A stretch of DNA of 64,000 nt, taken from assembly GCF_014643175.1 (NCBI RefSeq), contig NZ_BMJH01000001.1, forward strand, positions 744,001 to 808,000. Direction: 5' to 3'. Under the pieces are notes generated by a model that worked only from the letters and a program-made list of their open reading frames with translations, had not been told where the DNA came from and ran no database searches. A program made the translations under genes and the position numbers. This DNA comes from Hoyosella rhizosphaerae. Its GTDB lineage: Bacteria; Actinomycetota; Actinomycetes; Mycobacteriales; Mycobacteriaceae. Numbering within the stretch: position 1 is the stretch's first letter; each line of letters opens with the position of its first letter. This document shows, one piece after another, positions 23,681-32,876 of this stretch.

Positions 23681-26659
23681 ATGCCATGCTCTAATCACAT
23701 GGTGACAACGAGAACTGCGCCGCCACTCCCGGTCGTTGCACTTGTTGTTAGCGCCACTCTGCTCGGCCTCGTCATCACGATGGGTGAATTGAATCGCCTT
23801 ATCGAGACTGCGCATGGGCTAGGGCGAACCGCTGACTTCAGTTCTGTTCTTGTCCCCACTCCATGGCACGATCAACGAGCTTGGTTGGTATGGAGTGAGT
23901 CTGGTTATGGCCGTGCAGTGCAGTGGTGGATTCTCGCCCATACTATGGCGGGCCTCACTGTGGCAGGCATCGTTGTGGGTGCGCTGTGGAACCTTTTACC
24001 TGTCATCTCGCGGCCTGTCCGTCGGGCCGCCCTCACATTCGTGGCGGTCAAGGTTCTAGAAACCCTCATTGTCGGGGTACATGCACTACTGCTAGGCGGG
24101 GGCTCGGCATCTCCTGTGCTGATGGGGTCCGGTGAACTGATCGCGACTGCGAAGTGGCTGAGCATCGTCGCGCTGAGCACGGCGGTGGTTCTTACTCCTG
24201 GGGTTGTGCGCTTGACCCAACAATGGGTTCTACGGGCAGCTCGCGCGCTGTGGGTGCAGCGGCTATCTGCGGTGCTGGTTCTCCTCCTCGGTGGTTTGGG
24301 TTTGGTTCCTGCGCGGGACATTCTGGATCAACTACCTGATGTGCAGCGGCAATGGTTTGAGTCGTGGGCAGGTCTCGGCCATGCGAGCGCCGCGACGATC
24401 GGGACAATTTTTGTTGCGTTTGTTCTCTTCACGCACGGCCGTTTCCGCTCCGAACTAGCAGTACAGCCTTACTCGACGCGTGCTTCGACTTACCGCCCGT
24501 GGCTAGTTTTTCCGGCGGCGCTCCTAGTGCTTGCTGCGGTGGTTCAGATCACTTTAGGCAGTGATTTTGTGGAGTGGGCAACGGTGGCCATTGTCGTCAC
24601 TGTTCCTCTTGTTGTCGTAGCGCTGTCGGTGGCCGTCCGGCGGTCATCGCCCCGTAGCGTTGGTCAGAAGGCGGCTGTCAGTCAACGAGACGCCTACGAC
24701 ATCTGGATTGCAGGTGATGTTCTCGCGGTAGCACTTCTGCTCATCGCTTGGCTCGGCTTAATTCGGTCACTCACTGCCCCTGTCGCTTTGTTGTTAAGCG
24801 GACTCATCCCCGGTACCGGCGCACTGCCGTTCATCGTCGGATTGTGCATCGCATGGGCGCTGGCGCTCTGCACACCATTGATCTGCGCAGCGCTTATTCG
24901 GCGCGCGGTTGTCACCGGCGAACCGCCTACTGGCGTGGCGGTAACGCGGCTACTCGATCCGCGGTGTCACTCACCCGCCCCCGGTTGGTTGCTGGCGTTC
25001 ATTGTTGGTGTGCCCATTGCCCTGCTGGCTTTGGCTGCACTCCTGCCGCTGGATGTTCCGCCGCTGCTCGGTGTTATTGGTACGACGATCGTGACACTAG
25101 GTTCGTGGGTGTTGCTCATCAGCTTCCTGACCGTGCATTTTCAACGTCACGCACCCCTGCCTGTTTTCACTGCTCTGCGGTTGAGGGAAACGCCGTTCCT
25201 CACCATCGTTGTGATCGCCTTGGTGATGACGGCGTATTCCACAACCACCTCCGATTTGCATCGGGTGTCGAGCGATGCGGCGCGGGCTGTGGACGAGCCG
25301 CTAACGCTGTCTCAGCTTTGGGATCAATGGCTCGAGACCTCATCTGACTGCGATCGCATCGTCCCCATCCCTGACGGTGGCACTGTGTCGGTGCGACCAA
25401 TGCTGCTAGTGGCCGCTAGCGGCGGCGGTATTCGGGCTGCGGAGTGGTCAGCTGGTGTCATCAGCGCGTTCGGTGATCACGGGTGTGGAAGCTCTGCGGT
25501 GCTGTTGTCGAGCGGGGTGAGCGGCGGATCAGTGGGACTTGCCCTTACCCACACCCACGGTGGCGCTTCGTCGGATGATCCGTTGGCTCTCACGAGCACT
25601 ATCTCTCGGTCTGACGCCCTGGCGGTTGCGTTGGGAGGCCTCGCGTCCCGTGATTTCGTGGCCGGGGCGACTGGTATCAGGGTTCCGTTGATTGGAGACA
25701 ACTCAACATGGCGGGATCGGGCAGCGCTGATGTCTGAAACATGGTCCACGCAAGAACCTGCGCTGTCGGGTACATCCAATACTGGTCATGTGATGGGCCC
25801 CGGTGGTGCTCTTATTTTCAACGCGACCGACGCCCGAACTGGGTGCCGAGCTGTACTCAGCCAGGTGGAGTTACCCGCACCGAACATAGGCGGAATGGTG
25901 CCGGCCTCGTGCGGTCCCGCAGGTCTGACCGACAGTGAGCACGGGGCGCTAGCACAGTCCGCTCCCAGCATGATCGACCTTGCCACACGGTTGGGCACAT
26001 GCATGCCGGACCAGTCGTGGGCAAGCGCGGCGCTGGTGTCGGCTCGCTTTCCGTGGATCACACCCACTGCGCAATTCCGGGGACCCCACAATGACACGTG
26101 CTCTGGCGAAACCTTCCAACTTGGCGACGGCGGCTATTCTGATCCGTCAGGGATCGCCACGCTGGTCGAGATCGCCCCTCCGCTCGCGTCGCGTGTTCTG
26201 CAACACAACATTGCTGTTCTCGCAAACGCTGCTGACAACGAGGTACCGAACACGCTCATCATTCCGATCGTTGTGCATTTAGACGATTCCCCGGTCGCTG
26301 AATTCACCACGCTCGACAGTCGGCCGACGTCAGAGGTCCTCGCCCCGCTGGTGTTGCTTCAGGGAGCGGGCACAGTGCAGAACACCACCACTACGTGGAT
26401 GAATAGGGCTGCTTATTCCTACGGCGTAACGTGCCCCACCGGTATTGCGCAGTGCGACGCCGCTGTTGAGCACGTCGTTGGTTTCCTTGGCGCCAACATG
26501 GTCACCATCGCTCCCGATACCCGGCCCACATTGAGGTCCCCGCTAGGGTGGACATTGTCGGAACTGAGCAGGTCATCGACGCGTGCGGCACTGCACGAAA
26601 ACGCTGACAGTGGCACACTGGGGTCACTCAAAGCGCTCCTCGACGGAGAGGATGACTGA
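23681..26659 (+). CDS. Large membrane protein with C-terminal patatin-like lipase domain
   Basis: A protein of about 992 residues. The first 530 or so residues hold many hydrophobic helices (at least ten); the second half carries a patatin-like phospholipase domain with oxyanion loop SGGGIRAAEW, nucleophile Ser 614 in SGVSGGSVG and the catalytic aspartate 816 in GDGGYSDPSG. Active residues are intact, so lipid acyl hydrolysis at the membrane is likely. The frame can extend 69 codons further upstream, but that stretch is Cys-rich and atypical; ATG 23681 has AGGTGG six bases before it. The fusion to a long membrane domain is uncommon for patatins. It precedes the SpoIIM gene by 20 bases. Confidence 0.85.
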   Translation: MPCSNHMVTTRTAPPLPVVALVVSATLLGLVITMGELNRLIETAHGLGRTADFSSVLVPTPWHDQRAWLVWSESGYGRAVQWWILAHTMAGLTVAGIVVGALWNLLPVISRPVRRAALTFVAVKVLETLIVGVHALLLGGGSASPVLMGSGELIATAKWLSIVALSTAVVLTPGVVRLTQQWVLRAARALWVQRLSAVLVLLLGGLGLVPARDILDQLPDVQRQWFESWAGLGHASAATIGTIFVAFVLFTHGRFRSELAVQPYSTRASTYRPWLVFPAALLVLAAVVQITLGSDFVEWATVAIVVTVPLVVVALSVAVRRSSPRSVGQKAAVSQRDAYDIWIAGDVLAVALLLIAWLGLIRSLTAPVALLLSGLIPGTGALPFIVGLCIAWALALCTPLICAALIRRAVVTGEPPTGVAVTRLLDPRCHSPAPGWLLAFIVGVPIALLALAALLPLDVPPLLGVIGTTIVTLGSWVLLISFLTVHFQRHAPLPVFTALRLRETPFLTIVVIALVMTAYSTTTSDLHRVSSDAARAVDEPLTLSQLWDQWLETSSDCDRIVPIPDGGTVSVRPMLLVAASGGGIRAAEWSAGVISAFGDHGCGSSAVLLSSGVSGGSVGLALTHTHGGASSDDPLALTSTISRSDALAVALGGLASRDFVAGATGIRVPLIGDNSTWRDRAALMSETWSTQEPALSGTSNTGHVMGPGGALIFNATDARTGCRAVLSQVELPAPNIGGMVPASCGPAGLTDSEHGALAQSAPSMIDLATRLGTCMPDQSWASAALVSARFPWITPTAQFRGPHNDTCSGETFQLGDGGYSDPSGIATLVEIAPPLASRVLQHNIAVLANAADNEVPNTLIIPIVVHLDDSPVAEFTTLDSRPTSEVLAPLVLLQGAGTVQNTTTTWMNRAAYSYGVTCPTGIAQCDAAVEHVVGFLGANMVTIAPDTRPTLRSPLGWTLSELSRSSTRAALHENADSGTLGSLKALLDGEDD

Positions 26660-26679
26660 AGGGGAGGGCCGTCTTCACC

Positions 26680-27684
26680 GTGGACATCGACTTGTTTGTG
26701 GCGCAGCATGAACGCGACTGGCAACGCCTACGCCAGTTGACGCGCCGCGCGGGGAAACTCAGCGGCGCAGAAGCCGATGAACTAGTTGAGTTGTATCAGC
26801 GCACAGCAACGCATCTTTCGGTGGTGCGCTCATCCGCCCCTGATCCCACTGTGGTTGACCGGTTGACGATGCTGGTGGCGCAGGCGCGTGCCGCGACCGC
26901 TGGGACATCAGCACCAGGGTGGCGTGTGGTGACGGATTTTTTTGTCGAGACGTTCCCTGCGGCGGTGTACAGGTCCCGAAACTGGTGGATCCCCGTCTCT
27001 GTTCTGTTTCTCCTCTTCTCAGGCATCGTGGCGGCGTGGGTAGCGCAGAATCCGACTGTGCAGTCCGCGTTGGCGACACCCGAAGCGATTGAGGAACTTA
27101 CCCGCCCGGGTGGGGACTTCGAGACCTATTACTCGTCAGAACCTGCGGCGTCGTTTGCTGCGCAGGTGTGGACAAACAATGCCTACATTGCGGCAGCATC
27201 ACTCGTCGTGGGCGTGCTGATTCTGCCCGTGGTTTACATCCTGATTATTAACGCACTCAATGTTGGTGTCTCGGCAGGACTTATGGCCGATGCCGGGCGA
27301 CTCGACATCTTTTTTGGCTTGATTACCCCGCACGGCCTGTTGGAATTGACGGCAGTGTTCATTGCCGCTGGGGCCGGAATGCGGCTCGGTTGGTCGCTTA
27401 TTGATCCTGGCCCGCGAAGCCGAACAAAAGCCCTCGAACAGGAGGGACGCACGGTCGCAGGTATGGCTCTGGGGTTGGCGCTGGTGCTGTTCATCTCCGG
27501 GATCATTGAGGGTTTTGTCACGCCGAGTGGGTTTGGTACCGCAGTTCGCGTAGGTATCGGTGTTGCCGCTGAAGTGGCATTCCTGGCCTACGTATTCGTC
27601 CTTGGTCGACGCGCGGTAGCGCTGGGAAATCTCGGTGACATTGATGCCGCGCTCGCTGGCGATGCCGCACCAACAGCGGCGTAA
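26680..27684 (+). CDS. Stage II sporulation protein M-like (SpoIIM/DUF95) membrane protein
   Basis: A 334-residue membrane protein with the SpoIIM/DUF95 core: a soluble N-terminal helical part (1-95), then six or so hydrophobic segments with the family motif GLITPHGLLELTAVFIAAGAG. Outside sporulating bacteria its role is unknown, but it is regularly encoded next to MoxR, DUF58 and RDD genes, exactly as here, pointing to a joint envelope-linked complex. The start is GTG 26680, downstream of a GGGGAGG sequence. It ends one base before the convergent DUF58 gene ends. Confidence 0.92.
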   Translation: MDIDLFVAQHERDWQRLRQLTRRAGKLSGAEADELVELYQRTATHLSVVRSSAPDPTVVDRLTMLVAQARAATAGTSAPGWRVVTDFFVETFPAAVYRSRNWWIPVSVLFLLFSGIVAAWVAQNPTVQSALATPEAIEELTRPGGDFETYYSSEPAASFAAQVWTNNAYIAAASLVVGVLILPVVYILIINALNVGVSAGLMADAGRLDIFFGLITPHGLLELTAVFIAAGAGMRLGWSLIDPGPRSRTKALEQEGRTVAGMALGLALVLFISGIIEGFVTPSGFGTAVRVGIGVAAEVAFLAYVFVLGRRAVALGNLGDIDAALAGDAAPTAA

Positions 27685-28980
27685 CTACAGCTTCCCGGCG
27701 GCCTTGAGATCGATGTATGTATCGGCAAGTGCCGGTGGGAGTTCTTCTGGGGTGTGGTCGACGACCGTCACACCTGCTTTGGTGAGGACTGCAGCTACGC
27801 GGGTGCGGTCGGCGATAGTTCGTTCGGCGGCGGCAGCGGCGTAGACAGCGTTCCGGTCGCCCCTGCCCCGCGCGAGTTCAGCAATGGTGGGGTCAGCCAC
27901 GGACGCCACGATGACCCGGTGGCGTGCAGTCAACGCTGGCAATGCGGGGATGAGGCCCGCCTCAATAGCAGCCGGTTCGAGTGGGGTTATTACCACGACG
28001 AGCGCTCGTTGTTTAGCGCGCCGGAGAACTTCAGAGACCATCCCCCTGGTGTCGGATTCAGCAAGAACCGGCGAAAGTGGAGCCATTGCGTTAACAAGGG
28101 TCGGCAAAAGTTGCGTTGCCCCAACGCCTGCCACCGAGGCGCGAGTAGTCCGGTCGTAGGCCACAAAGTCCACTCGGTCCCCAGCACGTGACGCCAGCAC
28201 AGCGAGCAACAGTGCCGCATCCATTCCCGCATCGAGTCGTGGTGCATCACCTACCCTGCCAGCCGAGGTGCGTCCGGTGTCCAACACGATGATGATGCGC
28301 CGGTCGCGTTCTGGTCGCCAGGTGCGCACCATGACGTCGCTCGCACGGGCAGTGGCTCGCCAATCGATGGACCGTACGTCGTCACCAGCGACGTATTCCC
28401 GCAACGAGTCGAACTCCGTTCCTTCGCCGCGCTGCAAGATGGCCTGCCGCCCGTCGAGTTCACGCAACCGCGCCAACCGGGAGGGCAAATGCTTGCGACT
28501 ACTAAATGGCGGTAGAGCGCGGATCGTCCACGGAACAAGGTGATGGCCCTGGCGCGCAGCCATACCGAGGGGGCCTACCGACCGGATTGTGGTGCGGACC
28601 GCTCCCCTGTCGCCGCGCCGCGTCGGGGTCAGCGAAAGCGTAACTTTTTGCCGTTGACCAGGTTTTAGATGCAATGGAAACCGCGTTTGGTGCGCACCTG
28701 CGCTCGGTACCCACGCGTCGCGCATCACCCCGCGGACGGTGCGCTTACCAGTATTGGTCACCGTCAGGGTAACTGTCGCTGTGGCGCCAAGACGGACTGA
28801 CTCGCTGCCTTCGCGCACTATCGCGACGTCCCGCACGGAGCCCGCACGAACAACATCGACCCACACCAGGGCGATCAGGACAGCACAGACGGCGGCGATT
28901 CCCCACCATGATGGCGCGAACACCCCCACGATGAGTGCCGCAGCAGTGGCGAGTAGTCCAATACGCCCGGTTAACGTCAT
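27685..28980 (-). CDS. DUF58 domain protein
   Basis: A 431-residue protein with two N-terminal hydrophobic helices followed by a beta-rich segment, then the DUF58 core with GEGTEFDSLREYVAGDDVRSIDW (split here across the well known EFDSLREY and DVRSIDW motifs) and a von-Willebrand-A-like part with DTGRTS. DUF58 proteins pair with MoxR ATPases, which act as chaperones or activators for vWA-containing partners. The gene is ten bases downstream of the MoxR stop on the same strand, the canonical order. Function in the cell remains undefined, with envelope assembly or stress resistance suggested for the family. Confidence 0.92.
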   Translation of the reverse strand: MTLTGRIGLLATAAALIVGVFAPSWWGIAAVCAVLIALVWVDVVRAGSVRDVAIVREGSESVRLGATATVTLTVTNTGKRTVRGVMRDAWVPSAGAHQTRFPLHLKPGQRQKVTLSLTPTRRGDRGAVRTTIRSVGPLGMAARQGHHLVPWTIRALPPFSSRKHLPSRLARLRELDGRQAILQRGEGTEFDSLREYVAGDDVRSIDWRATARASDVMVRTWRPERDRRIIIVLDTGRTSAGRVGDAPRLDAGMDAALLLAVLASRAGDRVDFVAYDRTTRASVAGVGATQLLPTLVNAMAPLSPVLAESDTRGMVSEVLRRAKQRALVVVITPLEPAAIEAGLIPALPALTARHRVIVASVADPTIAELARGRGDRNAVYAAAAAERTIADRTRVAAVLTKAGVTVVDHTPEELPPALADTYIDLKAAGKL

Positions 28981-28989
28981 TGGTGATCC

Positions 28990-29952
28990 CTACCGTGGTA
29001 CCGGCACCGTGTTGAGGACATGGTCGACAACACCGTCGGCGGTTGCGCCTTCCAATTCAGCTTCGGGACGCAACTCGATTCGGTGCCGCAGTGCTGGGCG
29101 GGCAATCGCTTTGACATCATCGGGTGTGACGTAGTCGCGACCGGTGAGCCACGACCACGCACGGGCTGCATGCATCAGCGCCGTGGCGCCGCGTGGCGAG
29201 ACTCCGAGCTGCACGGCCGGTGACTCGCGGGTCGCCCGACATAGGTCGACAGCGTAGGTGACGATCTCTTCACTGATTTGCACTTGCGCAACTGACTTAC
29301 GCGCCGCGTGCAAGTCGTCAACACTTGCCACCCGGCGCACTCCGGCTCCGTCGAGGTCACGCGGGTCGAACCCGGCCATGTGTCGGCTGACAATAGCGAC
29401 TTCGTCATCCCTGCTGGGCAGCGGCATGGTCAGCTTCAGCAAGAACCTGTCCAGTTGGGCTTCCGGAAGCGGGTATGTGCCTTCGTACTCCACGGGGTTT
29501 TGCGTCGCGATCACCATAAACGGATTGGGCAGCATTTGCGCTTGCCCATCGACCGACACTTGGCGTTCCTCCATTGCCTCAAGCAACGAGGATTGAGTTT
29601 TGGGTGGGGTTCGGTTGATCTCGTCTGCCAGCAAAAGGTTGGTGAAGATGGGCCCCTCGCGGAACGAGAACTCTGCCTTTTTCGCGTCATAAACCAACGA
29701 TCCGGTGACGTCGCCTGGCATCAAGTCTGGTGTGAACTGCACGCGCGCGGTTTCGAGGTCAAGCGCAGCGGCGAGCGTGCGCACCAGCAGTGTCTTCGCC
29801 ACACCGGGAACACCTTCGATCAGGACGTGCCCACGGCAGAGCAGCGCCACCAGGAGTCCACTCACGGCGGCGTCCTGACCGACGACTGCCTTCGCTAGTT
29901 CTGTGCGGAGGGCTACCAGTGCCGCGCGGGCATTGTCTGCGTCAGTGCTCAT
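28990..29952 (-). CDS. moxR: MoxR-family AAA+ ATPase
   Basis: A 320-residue cytoplasmic AAA+ ATPase. Walker A is GVPGVAKT (47-54), Walker B ends LLADEINRTPPK (Asp 110, Glu 111) and sensor 1 follows in ATQNPVEYEGTYPLPEAQLD. The family matures or activates vWA-type proteins; the DUF58 neighbour is the obvious client. The frame extends 21 codons upstream; ATG 29952, which overlaps the DUF4350 stop by 11 bases and has AAGGAG upstream, is the better start. The neighbourhood matches the mycobacterial moxR2 (Rv3692) locus in gene content. Confidence 0.94.
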   Translation of the reverse strand: MSTDADNARAALVALRTELAKAVVGQDAAVSGLLVALLCRGHVLIEGVPGVAKTLLVRTLAAALDLETARVQFTPDLMPGDVTGSLVYDAKKAEFSFREGPIFTNLLLADEINRTPPKTQSSLLEAMEERQVSVDGQAQMLPNPFMVIATQNPVEYEGTYPLPEAQLDRFLLKLTMPLPSRDDEVAIVSRHMAGFDPRDLDGAGVRRVASVDDLHAARKSVAQVQISEEIVTYAVDLCRATRESPAVQLGVSPRGATALMHAARAWSWLTGRDYVTPDDVKAIARPALRHRIELRPEAELEGATADGVVDHVLNTVPVPR

Positions 29953-31102
29953 TGATTTCGTTGCTCCTTGTCGTGGTGGCGTCGTCAATAGCGCATTCAA
30001 GGTCGTCAAGCTCACGGGCTAGCGTGATCAGGGCGCCGTCATCTGTGAGTGGTTGGCCATCAAGCAATGTCCGAATGGCATCCACGCGTAGGCCCGTAAG
30101 CCGTGCTGCTTCTGTGACAATGACGTCGATATCTGCGGCTGACGGTAGGTGCAGTTTGTGACGTATTCGTCGAGACGCGGCGGCCCGCAATGTTGCGGCG
30201 GCATGGTTGGTATCACCAGAGCGCTGATATAACCGTGCTCGACCTTCAGTGGTTTCAGCACCGCGAACAATGACGGGCAGGGGTTCAGTAACCAGTGGCC
30301 CTAGTCTGCGGGCTCGCCACACAGCAATCAGGATCGCGGCGATCACCAGTTGAATAGCGCCGAACCGCCAGCCCGCAGGCACCAGTTCGATAATGGTGCT
30401 GCCTTCGTCACCGAAAGCTGGGTCATTCCAGCTGGGGAAATACCACGTCAGGTTGTCATGCTGTCCGAGCAGCCACATGCTCAATGCGGCGTTGCCTTCG
30501 TCGCCCACATTGTCATTGACTAACGGATCGGACGAGCCAAAAACAACTATTTGTGTGTCGTCGTGCTCGAAAACTAGCAAGTTTCCTTCGTAGCAGGACT
30601 CAATCGGATCGTCCGATACGTACACCGGTCCGCCCAGTGTGACGGGCCCCGCTGCTGTTGCTGCGGGCGATTCGCAGTCGGGCTGACGCGTTGCTGCGCG
30701 CGCTATTACGTCGTGGGAAACCTCCACGCCAAAACGGGCCAGAACGTGTTCTGGAGGTTGGATTAACACTACTGTCGCTGCGGCTGAGGCGAGTTCGGTG
30801 AGGTTGCCTGCGGGTATCCGCGCTGGTCCAGCAATGACAACCGTGCCGCCTGCGCCGGACTGCAGTGCGTCCGCAAAAACTTCGGCCTTGTGAGTGGTGA
30901 CGCCTTCGTCCTGCAACAACGTCGTGAGCGCACGGGTCCCGCTCGGTGCCGGGGACTGTGGATCCAGTGCCGTCGCGGCTTGATCTCCGCGAACCAACAC
31001 GGTAATCACGGCGAGCATGACGACGGCCACGACAATGAGGACCGGGGTGCGCGCCGCACGCCATGCGCGGCTGACATCTACGGTGTCGCTGTGGTGTGTC
31101 AT
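29942..31102 (-). CDS. DUF4350 membrane protein
   Basis: A 386-residue protein with a single N-terminal membrane helix (about 20-40), an external domain that resembles a GATase/intraflagellar fold (motifs PSGTRALTTLLQDEG and VVVFGSSDPLVNDNVG in family terms, here starting at IVVFGSSD), a second membrane helix near 275 and a cytoplasmic helical tail. This is the DUF4350 arrangement found immediately upstream of moxR genes in actinobacteria. It overlaps the DUF4129 gene by four bases (ATGA) and the MoxR gene by 11. Biochemical role unknown. Confidence 0.88.
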   Translation of the reverse strand: MTHHSDTVDVSRAWRAARTPVLIVVAVVMLAVITVLVRGDQAATALDPQSPAPSGTRALTTLLQDEGVTTHKAEVFADALQSGAGGTVVIAGPARIPAGNLTELASAAATVVLIQPPEHVLARFGVEVSHDVIARAATRQPDCESPAATAAGPVTLGGPVYVSDDPIESCYEGNLLVFEHDDTQIVVFGSSDPLVNDNVGDEGNAALSMWLLGQHDNLTWYFPSWNDPAFGDEGSTIIELVPAGWRFGAIQLVIAAILIAVWRARRLGPLVTEPLPVIVRGAETTEGRARLYQRSGDTNHAAATLRAAASRRIRHKLHLPSAADIDVIVTEAARLTGLRVDAIRTLLDGQPLTDDGALITLARELDDLECAIDDATTTRSNEINEH

Positions 31103-31779
31103 GACGGCGCAACCACCGGCTCTGCCTGGGGATTCGACGCGATAATGCGTCCTGTACGAGCCAACTCATCAGCGGCAACAACGATCTCGTACTTCGTAGA
31201 ATCTGCAGCGTGGTGGCCATAAAAGACGTCACCGAACACTCTGGCGGCGTCGACGAGGACGGAACCATCAACGTCCAATGAACCTGCGGCAAGACTCGCG
31301 AGTTCGATCGCCGTACGGCCCGTGGTGGTGTCCACGACGGTTCGCTCCTCAATCTCAGCGACAAACGCCCGAAATCGCTCCGAAATGGCAGTGGAAAAGT
31401 CGCCGGCTTTTGCGGCGGCTTCCGCGCGTTGGCGATGCTGCCGCGCCGACAGTGTTGCCACGACAGATGTTGTTGTCTGCACCGCCCGAGACCGCGCTAT
31501 CCGCCCCATCCGGAGACGAATCGCTACCAGCGCAGCAATGAGCACCGCCACCAGGATGACCACGCTTGCCCACCCACCGGGGGCAAGCGTGGTGACTCCT
31601 TCTGTGAACGAATCGAGAATGCGCCCAAGCTGTTCGATAGCCCACTGCATTGCTTGCTGCGTGAGCGAGGGTTGGGCATCCAAGTAGATCTGCCTCGACA
31701 ATTCCTCGCGTGCAGCAGCACCCGCCGTGTCGCGGTCTATTTCCACCGGTACGCGAAGGGACGTCACGCCAGCCAACAC
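31099..31779 (-). CDS. DUF4129 membrane protein
   Basis: A 226-residue protein: an extracellular N-terminal part with AREELSRQIYLDAQPSL, one membrane helix (about 70-90), then a cytoplasmic C-terminal helical domain with the DUF4129 signature AAAKAGDFSTAISERFRAFV. It starts GTG, sharing one base with the stop of the upstream gene (TAGTG), and overlaps the DUF4350 gene by ATGA. The family is linked with MoxR/DUF58 systems and sometimes transglutaminases; no transglutaminase domain is present here. A role as membrane anchor or sensor is inference. Confidence 0.88.
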   Translation of the reverse strand: MLAGVTSLRVPVEIDRDTAGAAAREELSRQIYLDAQPSLTQQAMQWAIEQLGRILDSFTEGVTTLAPGGWASVVILVAVLIAALVAIRLRMGRIARSRAVQTTTSVVATLSARQHRQRAEAAAKAGDFSTAISERFRAFVAEIEERTVVDTTTGRTAIELASLAAGSLDVDGSVLVDAARVFGDVFYGHHAADSTKYEIVVAADELARTGRIIASNPQAEPVVAPS

Positions 31780-32837
31780 TACAGCGACGGCCCAGGCTCT
31801 GTTCGTGGCTGCTCGCCCCCACTTACTCGGCGAGTCAACTCAATGTCGAGGCCTTCCTTGCGCATACGGAGGTCCGTGTACAGCAACGCAAGCGTCGTCG
31901 TCATGAAAGGCGTGACAATCAGCGAACTGAGAATCCCTCCGATGGACCCGATAACCAGAATAAGGAACGGACTATCGACGACGACACCGACGATGCCAGC
32001 GACGATTCCGATCGGGATTTGGACGATCATGGTGACAATCAAAACGATGACGCCAACGAGGAGCAGGATTCCGAAAATTCGCCACCAAGTGCCGCGGACC
32101 AGTGCGATTGACCTCTTGATACCGCCGATAAGGGTCGCTTGTTCGAACACGATCGCGGGTACCGCAACCGAGACGAGCACCGCGATCCATACTCCTGCGA
32201 CGAGTCCAGTCAATACCGCGACAACGCCGACAGCGGGGTGAATAAAGAATGACCCTACAATTGCCGCTATCGCTGCGATGAGCACAATGATGGACAGAAT
32301 GTAGAGCCCGATAATGCGCAACAGGTGCGGCTTGGCTCCTGCCCAGGCATCGGAGAACGACACGGGCTGGCCTAGCACAGCCCTGCTGACCACAAAGGTG
32401 AGCATGGCGTACAGCAGTATGGTGACGAGACCTGCCGCCAGCCCAGCAACAAATTGACCGCCGAGCATCCCGATGAACGCGGCGTCGTCGAGTGGATCAA
32501 CAAACGGGTCGGCAAACGGGTCCAGCGCCGTACCAGCAGTGGGAGCCTGGGCAATCAGCGAGATGAGTTGCCCAATTGTGACGAGAATAGCCGTCAAACC
32601 GAACATTGTCGCCGCATATTTGGTCATCGTGCGCACAGCGCCATCGAGGATTTCGCCCACACCAAGTGGTCGCAGTGGAATCACGCCCGGTTTCGGAGCG
32701 TCGTAGCCGTGCGGCTGAATCGGCGACATCGGTGGCATCGGCTGATATTGACCCGGTGGGTGCATCTGGTGGGGTTGACCACCCGTGTCGTATGGGTCAG
32801 GTCCGATAGGTGGCCATTGGTCCGGTTCGTGGCTCAT
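31779..32837 (-). CDS. Multi-helix membrane protein (GPDPase membrane-domain type)
   Basis: A 352-residue protein with a Pro/His/Met-rich cytoplasmic N-terminus of about 60 residues (PPGQYQPMPPMSPIQPHGYD), then PLRPLGVGEILDGAVRTM, the typical entry to the glycerophosphodiester-phosphodiesterase-associated membrane domain, and six hydrophobic segments. No GDPD catalytic domain is attached, so the enzyme name does not apply. ATG 32837 has AAGGAG four bases upstream and is chosen over an ATG eight codons earlier. It is the second gene of the minus-strand MoxR operon, as in the mycobacterial counterpart. Confidence 0.85.
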   Translation of the reverse strand: MSHEPDQWPPIGPDPYDTGGQPHQMHPPGQYQPMPPMSPIQPHGYDAPKPGVIPLRPLGVGEILDGAVRTMTKYAATMFGLTAILVTIGQLISLIAQAPTAGTALDPFADPFVDPLDDAAFIGMLGGQFVAGLAAGLVTILLYAMLTFVVSRAVLGQPVSFSDAWAGAKPHLLRIIGLYILSIIVLIAAIAAIVGSFFIHPAVGVVAVLTGLVAGVWIAVLVSVAVPAIVFEQATLIGGIKRSIALVRGTWWRIFGILLLVGVIVLIVTMIVQIPIGIVAGIVGVVVDSPFLILVIGSIGGILSSLIVTPFMTTTLALLYTDLRMRKEGLDIELTRRVSGGEQPRTEPGPSL

Positions 32838-32876
32838 CTCGCTCCTTTTCACTATCAACAATCGGAAACGTAGTTT

